Source: an uncultured Pseudomonadota bacterium (GTDB lineage: Bacteria > Bdellovibrionota_B > Oligoflexia > Oligoflexales > CAIMVM01). From it: a stretch of 64,000 nucleotides of DNA. The position numbers were made by a program, and so were the translations under genes. The notes below the pieces were generated by a model, which ran no database searches, was not told where the DNA came from, and was given only the letters and a program-made list of their open reading frames with translations. Shown in pieces: positions 37,656 to 46,442 of this stretch (positions are counted from its first letter, which is position 1; each line of letters opens with the position of its first letter). The stretch covers positions 43,597 through 107,596 of the forward strand of contig CAIMVM010000073.1 in assembly GCA_903844895.1 (NCBI GenBank), given 5' to 3'.

Positions 37656-38402
37656 ATGCGCACCAAATTTATCATTTCAATTGGACTTAGCGTTTTTTTA
37701 GCAGCTCTTATGTATTTCGTCTGGACCAGGAGTCATGCATCAAAAGTTATTGAAGCCTCAAATAAACGCATGGAAGTCCCGGCAAAGTTGACGGGAGCAG
37801 CGGGAGAAACTGGGTCAACGGGAACAAGGGGAAAGTCCCCGTTCGCTTTGCCTGTGGTAGTTACTCCCGTCACTCTACCAAGCCAAGGGCTGCACGCCTC
37901 GCAAGAGAAGACTGCAGTAATGCAAGCAGCTCTTATTCTTAAAGGAGGAAATATGCTAGATGCCGCTGCCCATCGTGAAGCAGTACAAACACTTAGTCAT
38001 TATGGAGATAACGCATTGGTTATTATGCTAGACGAACTAAAAGAAGGTAACCGCGCTCTCGATGACAAAAGTCTGCGTCAACGCATGGCTCTTATTGACA
38101 TCCTTGGCCTGGCAGCTGAAACGAAACCATTTGTTCGCGACGAACTCAAGCGATTTTCTATGGCTCCCTTACTTTATAAAAAAGATAAGAGCATGATGCA
38201 TAAAGACTTTATTGATAGATTAGAGACGTTTGAATATGTCTCTCGGAACGACAAGGATACAGCTCTCCATTATATTAAGACACTTTCAAATCGAAAAATT
38301 CAATTAGAGTATTCAAAACACTACGTCGTAGGTCAAAAAATGAAAGGCCGAAGTGAGGACGATGCTGTTCTCGACCTGCTTCATTTCCTAAAAAAAACAT
38401 AA
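37656..38402 (+). CDS. Membrane-anchored protein with short collagen-like stretch
   Basis: The 248-residue product has an N-terminal membrane helix (residues 6-24) with no clear cleavage site, so the rest likely projects into the periplasm. Residues 47-60 (GAAGETGSTGTRGK) form a short Gly-X-Y run. Residues ~85-245 look all-helical and may be HEAT/ARM-like. No family recognised. GGGGG lies four bases before the ATG. The gene is 16 nt after the Hint gene and 13 nt before the MACPF gene, so it should be made with them. Confidence 0.7.
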   Translation: MRTKFIISIGLSVFLAALMYFVWTRSHASKVIEASNKRMEVPAKLTGAAGETGSTGTRGKSPFALPVVVTPVTLPSQGLHASQEKTAVMQAALILKGGNMLDAAAHREAVQTLSHYGDNALVIMLDELKEGNRALDDKSLRQRMALIDILGLAAETKPFVRDELKRFSMAPLLYKKDKSMMHKDFIDRLETFEYVSRNDKDTALHYIKTLSNRKIQLEYSKHYVVGQKMKGRSEDDAVLDLLHFLKKT

Positions 38403-38415
38403 CGAGGTTATAATT

Positions 38416-40035
38416 ATGAAAGCACTTAGTTTTGCACTTCTTTCAACCGTTACTTATACAGCAATTGGTTGTTCAAGCAAGTTGTCTGAAAAACAACCAT
38501 CTAAAGTTGATTCTATTATTGCACCACAGCTTGGCATGACTCTTGGTCGAGGATACGATCCAACTCACCCCAATGAACCAAAGGGAGACTGCATCGCCAA
38601 CGTTAATGATGCCAAAACTGAAAGCTGGAATGATGCTACAGGTATCGTTGGCTCTCTGACGGAAACAAGAATTCGCTCATGGGAGCAAATGCAAAGCGAG
38701 CTTTCGTTAACTGCCAATGCCGCGGCAGAAAGCTTATGGGGAAACGCGAATGCATCATTTTCAAAATTTGAAAAATTTCGCAGCGACGAAAACTCATTTA
38801 CCTGGCTTGCCAAATTTGTTGTTGAATCTGGCGAAAAAACCCTCGACGGATCAAAAGCAATTCTTACCGTCGCTGCGCAAAACTTGCTGAATGCGAATCG
38901 TTTATCCGATTTTTACAAGATGTGCGGCACGGAGTACATTCGTTCCATTAAACTTGGAGGTCGAATTGTCGTCGCAAACGAGGTTAGCTCTCAATACAAA
39001 GACATAGTTAAAAGTATAACTGCAACGGTTGGAGGCAAAGCTACGTTTGGTGGTTTTGGATTTGCAGGATCAGCGGCCTTTTCTTCGTATTTTAATGATG
39101 CATTTTTCAAGAGTGTTCTTACGCGTGAAATTGACCAAATTGGTGGAAGCGCGATAGACATCACACAATTAAGCCCTGATAACTTTTCGGCCTACCTAAA
39201 TAGGTTTCAAAACGAGTTAAAGAATCTCAGGCAGGGCAAGGTTATTCAGATTGAAACTGCAAGTTGGGATACATTGGGGGTTTCAAATCTGGGAGGGTTG
39301 GCAGATTGGCACCGGAAGCAGACACTTGATGAACTCTACAAAAACTATCGCTTGAATGTAAATTCTCTCAATCGAATATCAGACTTTGGCTTTTGGAAAA
39401 GTGAAGGAAAGATAGCAATTGCAGAGGAAACAATGAGCTACTTAAATCGCATGAAGTTTCAGATTGAGAAACAAAATACAGCAATTGCTTCGCGAGCAAC
39501 AAAGTGTATGGAGCTTAATAGTTGTGATGCTTCAGGATTTGATTACATCACAGTAAAGTTTCCGGCAGTTGAATCCAGTCCATCACAGGCTCGCGAGCAA
39601 TTTGGCAATCTCAGATTCTCTGTGAGGGAAAATGTTTCCAACTTTGGCTCAACGGCTGAATACGATGGTGAGACTGTTCGCTATTATGACATTCCAGTTG
39701 TCGAATTAAGTGATTCGAATCTCAAAACTGCTCGCATCTTGGTTTACGAAACACCTTGCGAAAGTGCAGAATCCTGGATGAAGACAAGTCATGACACGCT
39801 TCATGCGCGTGGCGTTCATACTGCTGGAGTCATTCAATATGACCATCGTTTAAGAGCCTTAGAAACAAACTGGTTTGACGGGCATCTTTCACGGTTGGTG
39901 GTTTTTCAAAAAGGCACCAACGGACTTTGTCCGATTCTTAAGGCCACGGCGGATGGCACTGGTGTTACTCGCTGGCTGAATGTGCCAGACTTCGATAGCG
40001 TTATACGTGATATCGAGCGCACCCTTCAAAACTAG
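38416..40035 (+). CDS. MACPF/perforin-like lipoprotein
   Basis: The 539-residue protein has a signal peptide ending AIGC, so Cys19 is probably lipidated. It then shows features of the membrane-attack-complex/perforin fold: LGRGYDP (43-49) at the start of the domain, and CGTEYIRSIKLGG (170-182), which fits the MACPF signature G-T-x-[FY]-x6-G-G except that Glu replaces His and Cys precedes the Gly. The segments at ~95-160 and ~198-240 (with VGGKATFGGFGFAGSAAF) occupy the places of the two hairpin-forming helices. A C-terminal part of ~200 residues is unassigned. I infer a pore-forming or surface-adhesion role; target is unknown. Last gene of a four-gene cluster. Confidence 0.72.
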   Translation: MKALSFALLSTVTYTAIGCSSKLSEKQPSKVDSIIAPQLGMTLGRGYDPTHPNEPKGDCIANVNDAKTESWNDATGIVGSLTETRIRSWEQMQSELSLTANAAAESLWGNANASFSKFEKFRSDENSFTWLAKFVVESGEKTLDGSKAILTVAAQNLLNANRLSDFYKMCGTEYIRSIKLGGRIVVANEVSSQYKDIVKSITATVGGKATFGGFGFAGSAAFSSYFNDAFFKSVLTREIDQIGGSAIDITQLSPDNFSAYLNRFQNELKNLRQGKVIQIETASWDTLGVSNLGGLADWHRKQTLDELYKNYRLNVNSLNRISDFGFWKSEGKIAIAEETMSYLNRMKFQIEKQNTAIASRATKCMELNSCDASGFDYITVKFPAVESSPSQAREQFGNLRFSVRENVSNFGSTAEYDGETVRYYDIPVVELSDSNLKTARILVYETPCESAESWMKTSHDTLHARGVHTAGVIQYDHRLRALETNWFDGHLSRLVVFQKGTNGLCPILKATADGTGVTRWLNVPDFDSVIRDIERTLQN

Positions 40036-40833
40036 CGTCGAATCTCCGTCGCTAAGAGCGAGCAGTGCCAAATACCTTAATAAGCTCTTGCAAAATTTTC
40101 AGAGAATGCCTTCAAGACCCTAAGGTACCATCCTTCAATACGATGCGCCTTAGGGCATTTTCAAACCCTAATGTATCACCCGTAGAATGCAGTAATCGCT
40201 GTGGAAATTTTAGATATACATTTCCCTGGGGCTAGTATTGCTTTTTGGCCTAACTCTTTAATAGACAAACTTCTAGCCGATGGGCTGAGGCAGGTTGTAG
40301 AAAATTTTCGGATTTGTTTGGGTGAAACACTAGGCGGGATTGGAGTTCTCTCACGCCTACGGTATATCAATAGCAGCTCAAGACAAAATTTTTGAAAGCT
40401 GGAAACGACCGACGTTCTACATCGTTCCCTGCAAAGAACCTTACCCCAAGACCCAGCCAAGGCTATGCGAGCATTTTGTACGGTTAACAAAATTGAAGTG
40501 CGAGCAAAAATGAGAGCACAAATGAGAGAGCACAAATGAGAGCAGGACCCTTTTGGGCAGAGTCGGAAAAATCACCAATATTATTGGCATTTTACACAAA
40601 AACCCTGCCTAAAAGGCCCACTTAGGTACGCCCAATTGGGAGCTTTTGGTTAAACTTCCAACAAACCCATTAACTTCCCCCTAACAATCGGTTATGTTAG
40701 CGGTCGTTTGATTCTTGTTTTTCTCGTAACTGGCTGAATTTAGTGGGATAATGTGCTACTAAAGACGCCTTTAAGAGAATTTACCAACATAGAGAATCTA
40801 AAGTTATTCGTGACACCGCTAGGAGACTATTTC
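40036..40833. other. Spacer between the MACPF gene and the ABC operon
   Basis: No convincing gene is seen. CCCTAAGG (about 40118) and CCTTAGGG (about 40150) could pair around a 24-nt loop as a weak terminator. A degenerate 12-14 nt repeat (AAATGAGAGCAC, three units, 40508-40545) and an inverted repeat near 40681 are present. The ABC operon promoter should be in the last 150 bases. Confidence 0.5.
40681..40700. promoter_or_regulatory. Inverted repeat CTAACA-N8-TGTTAG
   Basis: Perfect 6-base arms at 40681-40686 and 40695-40700 lie about 135 bases before the start of the binding-protein gene. A dimeric repressor could bind here, but the regulator is unknown and the sequence is not a canonical Fur box. 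Confidence 0.3.
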
Positions 40834-42144
40834 ATGAGACTAAAATTAGGGACTTTTTTACTTACAACTCTTCTATCCGGCTTTGCGTTCGGGCCTGCGT
40901 TTGCTGGCGATAAAGTTATCATTATTTCCCCGCATAGAAAATCCATTCAGGAAGAGTTTGTCCCTAAATTTATTGAGTACTATAAAGCTAAGTATAAAGC
41001 TGATGTCGAAGTGGAATGGATCGATCAAGGCGGAACAAGCGACGATATAAGATTCGTATCCTCTAAATTTGCTACCAATCCCAGGTCCTCAGGGATCGAT
41101 ATTTTTTGGGGCGGCGGTGCTAGTGCCTTTGGTGACTTGGCAAAAAGTACGTTTCTGTCTGAGTACAAACTTTCGGCAGAGCTAAAGAAACAGCTGCCTG
41201 AAAAAATAGCCGGTGTTGCGATGTATGATGCTACCCAAACCTGGTACGGCTCTGCGGCCAGCTCATTCGGCATATTTACAAATAAGAAGCTTTTAAAGAT
41301 TCAAAGATCTGAAGCACCTAAAATATGGGCAGACCTAGCCAACCCTAGATTCGAAGACCAGATTAGTGCGACAGACCCCAGACACTCCGGCGGGGCTGCT
41401 ATTATGAATACGATTATTCTGCAAGGCTATGGATGGGATAAGGGTTGGGAAATCCTTGGAAACATGGCTGCAAACGTTAGAAAGTTCACTCACTCATCTT
41501 CTGACCCTATAAAGGCTGTTGTGAGCGGAGATGTTTCTCTGGCCCCCACTATTGATTTTTATGCCGCGGCTAAAATAGGTGATCTGGGTTCGGAAAATCT
41601 CGGATTTGTGTTGCCTACAGATTTTAGCGTTTTAGATCCTGATCCTGTGGCCATACTTAAAGGCGCTCCCAATCGAAAAGTAGCTGAGCGGTTTATGGAA
41701 TTTGTTCTTTCAGCTGATGCTCAAAAACTACTTGTTCTACCTAAAGGCCAAAGCGGTGGCCCCGTAAAAGACACTCTTGGGCGCATGGCTGTAAATCGAG
41801 ACACCTACAATCAAGTTCAGCTGAAGTCCATTTCAGCTAATCCTTTGATGTTCAAAACTAGCTTCACCCTAGATGCCCAAAAAGCCGCAAAGCTTAAAAA
41901 CATTCTAAATGATCTCATCGGTGCAATTCACATTGATATACAAAACGAGCTCAAAAATGCCGTTAAAAACTTACGAAAGAAAGGCGCAAAGCCTGCTGAT
42001 ATTTCTGCTTTGCTTAAGCCACCTATGAGTGAAAAGGAAGCTTTGGCCTTAGCAGATAAATGGGATGACGATGTGATTCGGAATAAAACCATAAACTCTT
42101 GGATTAATGACTATAAGAGTCGCTATATCGCAGCTTCTAAATAG
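40834..42144 (+). CDS. Periplasmic substrate-binding protein of an iron-type ABC importer
   Basis: The ATG at 40834 has AGGAGA seven bases upstream and gives a clear signal peptide ending GPAFA before GDKVIIISPH. A GTG 81 bases further up would put 27 residues ahead of that signal. The mature protein resembles type II binding proteins of Fe(III)/thiamine/polyamine importers (IDIFWGGGASAFGDLAKS, DPRHSGGAAIMNTI, VLPTDFSVLDPDPVAILKGAPN). The C-terminus carries about 80 residues of extra helices, making it longer (436) than FbpA. The next two genes encode its ATPase and permease. Iron as substrate is inference. Confidence 0.88.
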   Translation: MRLKLGTFLLTTLLSGFAFGPAFAGDKVIIISPHRKSIQEEFVPKFIEYYKAKYKADVEVEWIDQGGTSDDIRFVSSKFATNPRSSGIDIFWGGGASAFGDLAKSTFLSEYKLSAELKKQLPEKIAGVAMYDATQTWYGSAASSFGIFTNKKLLKIQRSEAPKIWADLANPRFEDQISATDPRHSGGAAIMNTIILQGYGWDKGWEILGNMAANVRKFTHSSSDPIKAVVSGDVSLAPTIDFYAAAKIGDLGSENLGFVLPTDFSVLDPDPVAILKGAPNRKVAERFMEFVLSADAQKLLVLPKGQSGGPVKDTLGRMAVNRDTYNQVQLKSISANPLMFKTSFTLDAQKAAKLKNILNDLIGAIHIDIQNELKNAVKNLRKKGAKPADISALLKPPMSEKEALALADKWDDDVIRNKTINSWINDYKSRYIAASK

Positions 42145-42202
42145 TTCAGAATTTCAGTATCTTACTTCTAATGTTTGAAGTTTTTTGGCTCGGGGACTTA
42201 TT

Positions 42203-43315
42203 ATGAAAGTTGAATTTAAAGACGTTTACAAACGCTACGGTAAAGTAGTTGCTGTGGAAAAACTTAATTTGCTCATCGAAAGTGGAGCTCTTCACTTTCT
42301 TCTGGGCCCATCAGGATGTGGTAAAACAACCACTCTTAGGATGTTAGCAGGACTTGAGGAAGTGAGTGAAGGCCACCTTTTGTTCGATGGAAAAGATGTT
42401 ACCCACCTGCCCGCGGCAGAGCGGGGCATAGGTATGGTTTTTCAAAACTATGCACTTTGGCCTCATATGACCGTCCAAAAAAATATCGAGTATGGCCTTA
42501 ACTTGAGAAAGCTTTCCCCAGAAATCAAGAAAAAGCGTGTTACAGAAGTTCTGGGAATCACTCAATTGACTCCCTTTAAAGACCGGCTTCCAGGTCAACT
42601 TTCAGGGGGTCAGCAACAAAGGGTCGCTTTGGCACGAGCGCTTGCTATCGAGCCAAGCGTACTATTGCTCGATGAACCGCTTTCCAATCTTGATGCAAAG
42701 CTTCGACATGAAATGCGAGATAATATTACTAGAATTCACAAACAAACCGGCATCACGACTCTTTACGTCACACACGACCAAAAGGAAGCCCTTTCTATGG
42801 GAACTTCTATCACGGTGATGAGAGCTGGCAGAACCATTCAAACGGGCTCCCCACGAGACCTTTATACGAGACCTGCTACGCCATTTCTCGCAGGATTTAT
42901 AGGCGAAACCAATTTGATTCCTGGCGTTATCACTAGTGTAAATAGGGACACAGCTGGTACATCCATAACCGTAGATACGGAAATTGGTTCCATTTTTTCA
43001 ACGAATTCTCAGCTGAAGGAACCAAAGTCAGGGCAAAAGTGCATGATATCAATTCGACCTGAAATGCTTCAAATCAGGATTGATCCCTCTTCACCAGAAC
43101 CCTCAAAAAATAAGCTAAGACTCGCTCTAGATCGGTTGACTTACTTAGGTGAGTCTGAGCAGATTCAATTAAAGCATGGTTCTCTTTTAGTTCGTGGAAG
43201 CGTCTTCAGGCCCACTTCCCATATGCCAGAAGAAGGAACTTTGCTATCCGTCGGGGTCGAGCCCTCTGATGTCTTGTTGCTTGCTGAAGAAACCGATTTG
43301 AGTTCAGGAACCTAA
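42203..43315 (+). CDS. ABC importer ATPase (FbpC/PotA type)
   Basis: Walker A GPSGCGKTTT (about residues 35-44), Q-loop FQNYALWPHMTV, signature LSGGQQQRVALARA, Walker B LLLDEPLSNLD and H-loop YVTHDQ are complete. The last ~130 residues form a TOBE-like regulatory domain. I use the ATG at 42203, preceded by GGGGA seven bases away; a TTG at 42185 would add six residues. It ends one base before the permease start. Confidence 0.94.
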   Translation: MKVEFKDVYKRYGKVVAVEKLNLLIESGALHFLLGPSGCGKTTTLRMLAGLEEVSEGHLLFDGKDVTHLPAAERGIGMVFQNYALWPHMTVQKNIEYGLNLRKLSPEIKKKRVTEVLGITQLTPFKDRLPGQLSGGQQQRVALARALAIEPSVLLLDEPLSNLDAKLRHEMRDNITRIHKQTGITTLYVTHDQKEALSMGTSITVMRAGRTIQTGSPRDLYTRPATPFLAGFIGETNLIPGVITSVNRDTAGTSITVDTEIGSIFSTNSQLKEPKSGQKCMISIRPEMLQIRIDPSSPEPSKNKLRLALDRLTYLGESEQIQLKHGSLLVRGSVFRPTSHMPEEGTLLSVGVEPSDVLLLAEETDLSSGT

Positions 43316-43316
43316 T

Positions 43317-45032
43317 ATGAATATGAAGTCTCAGAACTCTGCATTTAAGACCTATTTTCCCAAAGTCCTTGGCTATGGGACAGTTCTAGCTACATTAGTT
43401 TTACTTTTCTTCTTTTTGATTTACCCGGTGGGCATCATCGTGTCTAAGGCTTTCCTTGGACCCAATGGTTTTACTTTGGAATATTTTAGTCTGCTGTTTC
43501 AAAATGAATTACAAACCACGGCAATTTGGAACTCTATACAATTAGGAATCGCCACCACGATTTTAGCAACTATTGTGGCACTACCACTCTCCATCATGAC
43601 AACGAAGTTTGATTTCCCCCTAAAGGGCATACTTTCAGCATTACTTTTGATACCGATGATCATGCCGCCATTTGTAGGTGCCATCGGTATTCAAAGACTT
43701 TTTGCCCGAATGGGTTCCGTGAACCAGTTCCTGTTAGAGCACAATCTAATAGTAACTCCTATAGACTGGTTAGGGCATTCGAACCAGTTTTGGGCAGTCG
43801 TAATTTTAGAAGTGATGCATCTCTATCCTATTATGTACCTTAATTTAACAGCAGCCCTATCTAATGTAGATCCGTCACTGGAAGAAATGGCTGGCATCTT
43901 AGGCGCTGGTAGATTTAAGCAATTTAAAGATATCGTATGGCCCTTAGCGCGACCTGGTTTTTTTGCCGGAGCTATCATAACTTTTATTTGGGCCCTTACA
44001 GACCTAGGGACCCCGCTCCTTATAGGCTTCCACGACACCATGCCGGTTCGTATTTTTAACATGGTAACGGATATCAATCAAAACCCCGTGGGCTTTGCTC
44101 TCGTGTTTATCGTGATCCTCATGACGATATCTTTCTTTCTAATCTCGAAGTCAGCACTAGGTGGAAAGAAATATGAAATGATGGCTAAGGGCCATGTCAC
44201 TGAAAGCGCCAAGAAAACTGGCTTTTGGGGCAAGACTGTTATCTACACATCCATTCTTGTGGTGGTGATCTTGTCTTTGATTCCCCATTTAGGTGTGATC
44301 ATTACCAGCCTATCCGATGACTGGTTTATGACCGTACTTCCACAAAAATGGACGACAGAACACTATGCTGCCGTTTTACAGAACTCTTTATCTAGCGCGG
44401 GAATCAAGAACTCTCTGCTTTTGGCTTCTGCGTCCACTTTGTTCGACCTTGGTCTCGGTATTTTAATTGCCTATGCCATTCAGCGGAAGCTCGTTCCCCT
44501 AGCCAATTGGTTAGATGCTCTCGTTATGATCCCCTTGGCGCTTCCTGGAATTGTTCTCGCGTTTGGCTATGTAGTAACCTATGACGGCACGTTTTTAGAC
44601 CCTCTAAATAATCCTGTATATTTATTGATCATAGCCTATGCCATTCGCCGTCTTCCCTATATGGTTAGATCAGCAACGGCAGGGCTACAGCAAATGAGCA
44701 TTTCCCTTGAAGAGGCAAGCACTACTTTTGGCGCTTCTAAGTTTTATACACTCAGAAAAATCACAATTCCACTTGTTGCCGCAAATCTCATTGCGGGATC
44801 TCTACTTTGCTTTTCTTATGCGATGCTCGATGTGTCAGATTCCTTGATATTAGCTATGAAAGATCGCTTTTACCCGCTTACAAAAGCAATATATGTACTT
44901 TTTCTTGAGCAAGGAAATGGCGAGTTTCTAGCTTCCGCTTTAGGAGTCATCGCTATGGGGATCCTGAGTGCTTGTATCTTAGGAGCCTCTCTTATTCTCG
45001 GCAAGAAAATGGGAGAACTCTTTCGAAGTTAA
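43317..45032 (+). CDS. ABC importer permease with two fused transmembrane units (FbpB type)
   Basis: The 571-residue protein holds two copies of the binding-protein-dependent permease unit. EAA loops are visible in both halves: EEMAGILGAGRFKQFKDIVWPLARPG (about 185-210) and EEASTTFGASKFYTLRKITIPL (about 465-487). Fused two-unit permeases are usual for Fe(III) importers such as FbpB/SfuB, which supports the iron assignment of the operon. About twelve helices are expected. A terminator follows directly. Confidence 0.92.
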   Translation: MNMKSQNSAFKTYFPKVLGYGTVLATLVLLFFFLIYPVGIIVSKAFLGPNGFTLEYFSLLFQNELQTTAIWNSIQLGIATTILATIVALPLSIMTTKFDFPLKGILSALLLIPMIMPPFVGAIGIQRLFARMGSVNQFLLEHNLIVTPIDWLGHSNQFWAVVILEVMHLYPIMYLNLTAALSNVDPSLEEMAGILGAGRFKQFKDIVWPLARPGFFAGAIITFIWALTDLGTPLLIGFHDTMPVRIFNMVTDINQNPVGFALVFIVILMTISFFLISKSALGGKKYEMMAKGHVTESAKKTGFWGKTVIYTSILVVVILSLIPHLGVIITSLSDDWFMTVLPQKWTTEHYAAVLQNSLSSAGIKNSLLLASASTLFDLGLGILIAYAIQRKLVPLANWLDALVMIPLALPGIVLAFGYVVTYDGTFLDPLNNPVYLLIIAYAIRRLPYMVRSATAGLQQMSISLEEASTTFGASKFYTLRKITIPLVAANLIAGSLLCFSYAMLDVSDSLILAMKDRFYPLTKAIYVLFLEQGNGEFLASALGVIAMGILSACILGASLILGKKMGELFRS

Positions 45033-45033
45033 G

Positions 45034-45069
45034 AAAAAGGTCCCCAATTTATAGTTGAGGACCTTTTTT
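45034..45069 (+). terminator. Rho-independent terminator of the ABC operon
   Basis: AAAAAGGTCC pairs with GGACCTTTTT with one mismatch further in and a short loop, ending in six Ts. It starts right after the permease stop and could also serve the convergent hpf gene. Confidence 0.88.
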
Positions 45070-45094
45070 ACTTTAAAATTTTTAGCTAGAACGC

Positions 45095-45529
45095 CTAAGA
45101 GGCTTTTTTTCTAATAAACTTCTGTCGGGCTATTTCGTATTTGATAAGATCTTCTGCATCGACGGAAATAGCATCGGAATCAAATTCATGGGTCGTTTTT
45201 TTCGTAATATTGAGTTTGCGAATATGGCTGACCCCCTTATGATTTTTGATCTTTTCTTTTTGTTTTCTGAGTTGCCCTGCCAAACGATCGACTAAAATGT
45301 CAACTGATCCGTACATATCTGGGCTCACGCTTTCTACTTCAAAATTAAATCCATCGCCCCCCTTTATCGTGCATTTGACACGATGAAGTTCGCGCTGAAC
45401 ATCGAAATATATATGGGCTTCCACTGGTTTTGTTACCCATTTTGCAACCCGATCATCTACCTTGACTCGGGCGTATTGTTCTAAACTTGATGAGGTTTCC
45501 ATGTGCTTAAATGTGAATCTGATCTGCAT
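45095..45529 (-). CDS. hpf: Ribosome hibernation promoting factor (HPF/RaiA family)
   Basis: The protein binds the 30S decoding centre of idle ribosomes. The S30AE fold is seen in MQIRFTFKHMETSSSLEQYARVK and HRVKCTIKGGDGFNFEVESVSPDMYGSVDILVDRLAGQLRKQKEKIK. Its 144 residues include a ~45-residue tail without the dimerising domain of long HPF. I place the start at the ATG 45527-45529 (AGGAG seven bases upstream), not at the frame opening six codons earlier. Confidence 0.92.
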   Translation of the reverse strand: MQIRFTFKHMETSSSLEQYARVKVDDRVAKWVTKPVEAHIYFDVQRELHRVKCTIKGGDGFNFEVESVSPDMYGSVDILVDRLAGQLRKQKEKIKNHKGVSHIRKLNITKKTTHEFDSDAISVDAEDLIKYEIARQKFIRKKAS

Positions 45530-46442
45530 TAAATATCTCCTTCGCAAATCTGTTCTTACCTAAACCATCATTGTGAACAAGCTCTGACTCTAGGTCCTCC
45601 TTTCTATGTACGTCTCCCCACAATCTGGTACCAGCTATTCTCATCGTCTATCGTCATAGCTGCGCCTCAAAACAATATAAGACGCTAAAATTAAAGTCTT
45701 TTTTTACTCGGAATTTTTAGTGAAAAAAAAGCAAATTTGCAGAGCACTCCTATTTTAAGTGGCAACTTTCTTAAAACTTTCAATTGTTACGGCATGTTGC
45801 CTAGAGATGAAAATCCACGGACCTAGAGACACAAATCTCAATTCTTTTTTATCTGCGCTATCTCTTAAACGGAGATTTTTTTGGTGCCAAAGACAATATA
45901 AAGAACCTCCATCGTATATTGCAAATCTTCAAGGATTGTCTTTGGGTATGTCGTTGCTGCCTTCATTTAATATGTCAAATGCAGAGTTTTACTTTTCTTG
46001 ATGACTCGATGACAGATAACTATAGTCCCCAAGAGTGCAGACTTCTCCTGGTAGACCTGAATTCACTCAGGAACGCCCCAAATATCTTTAGGATACAGGC
46101 TCGGTTAGGCTCCCCAATAAAGCCACTTAATTGTAGTTTTTGTAAAAGGAACCTCGCGCCTCCAAACTTAAAGATGCCAGCCGAATGCGAAGTCTTTGAC
46201 CAAATCCGTCCTAAGGCAGACATTTATAAGCTTACGACTGGAGCCAGGGAGAATCAGGAATACATGCCTGATGGCCTGCCAGCGGACTTATGACGAACGC
46301 CCTGAAACGTGTCTTATTCAATGATTACGTATCCAATTTGAATTACAGCCTTTATTAAAATTTTTAGGCGCGCGAAGGGGTTATAATTTGAGTCATTGAA
46401 ATTCAGTGTTTTTTTTTGCATTGTTAGGGCATGGAGGTTTTT
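45530..46442. other. Gene-poor spacer upstream of recD2
   Basis: Two overlapping plus-strand open frames (45759-46001 and 45919-46293) lack recognisable domains and good ribosome binding sites. I see no repeat, RNA gene or clear terminator. Confidence 0.55.

Noticed and set aside
40176..40535. 119-codon minus-strand frame in the spacer before the ABC operon
   Set aside because: Low-complexity, Arg/Ser/Leu-rich product without motif; partly formed by a degenerate repeat.
45919..46293. 124-codon plus-strand frame before recD2
   Set aside because: No recognisable features and weak initiation signals; a minus-strand frame covers the same bases.
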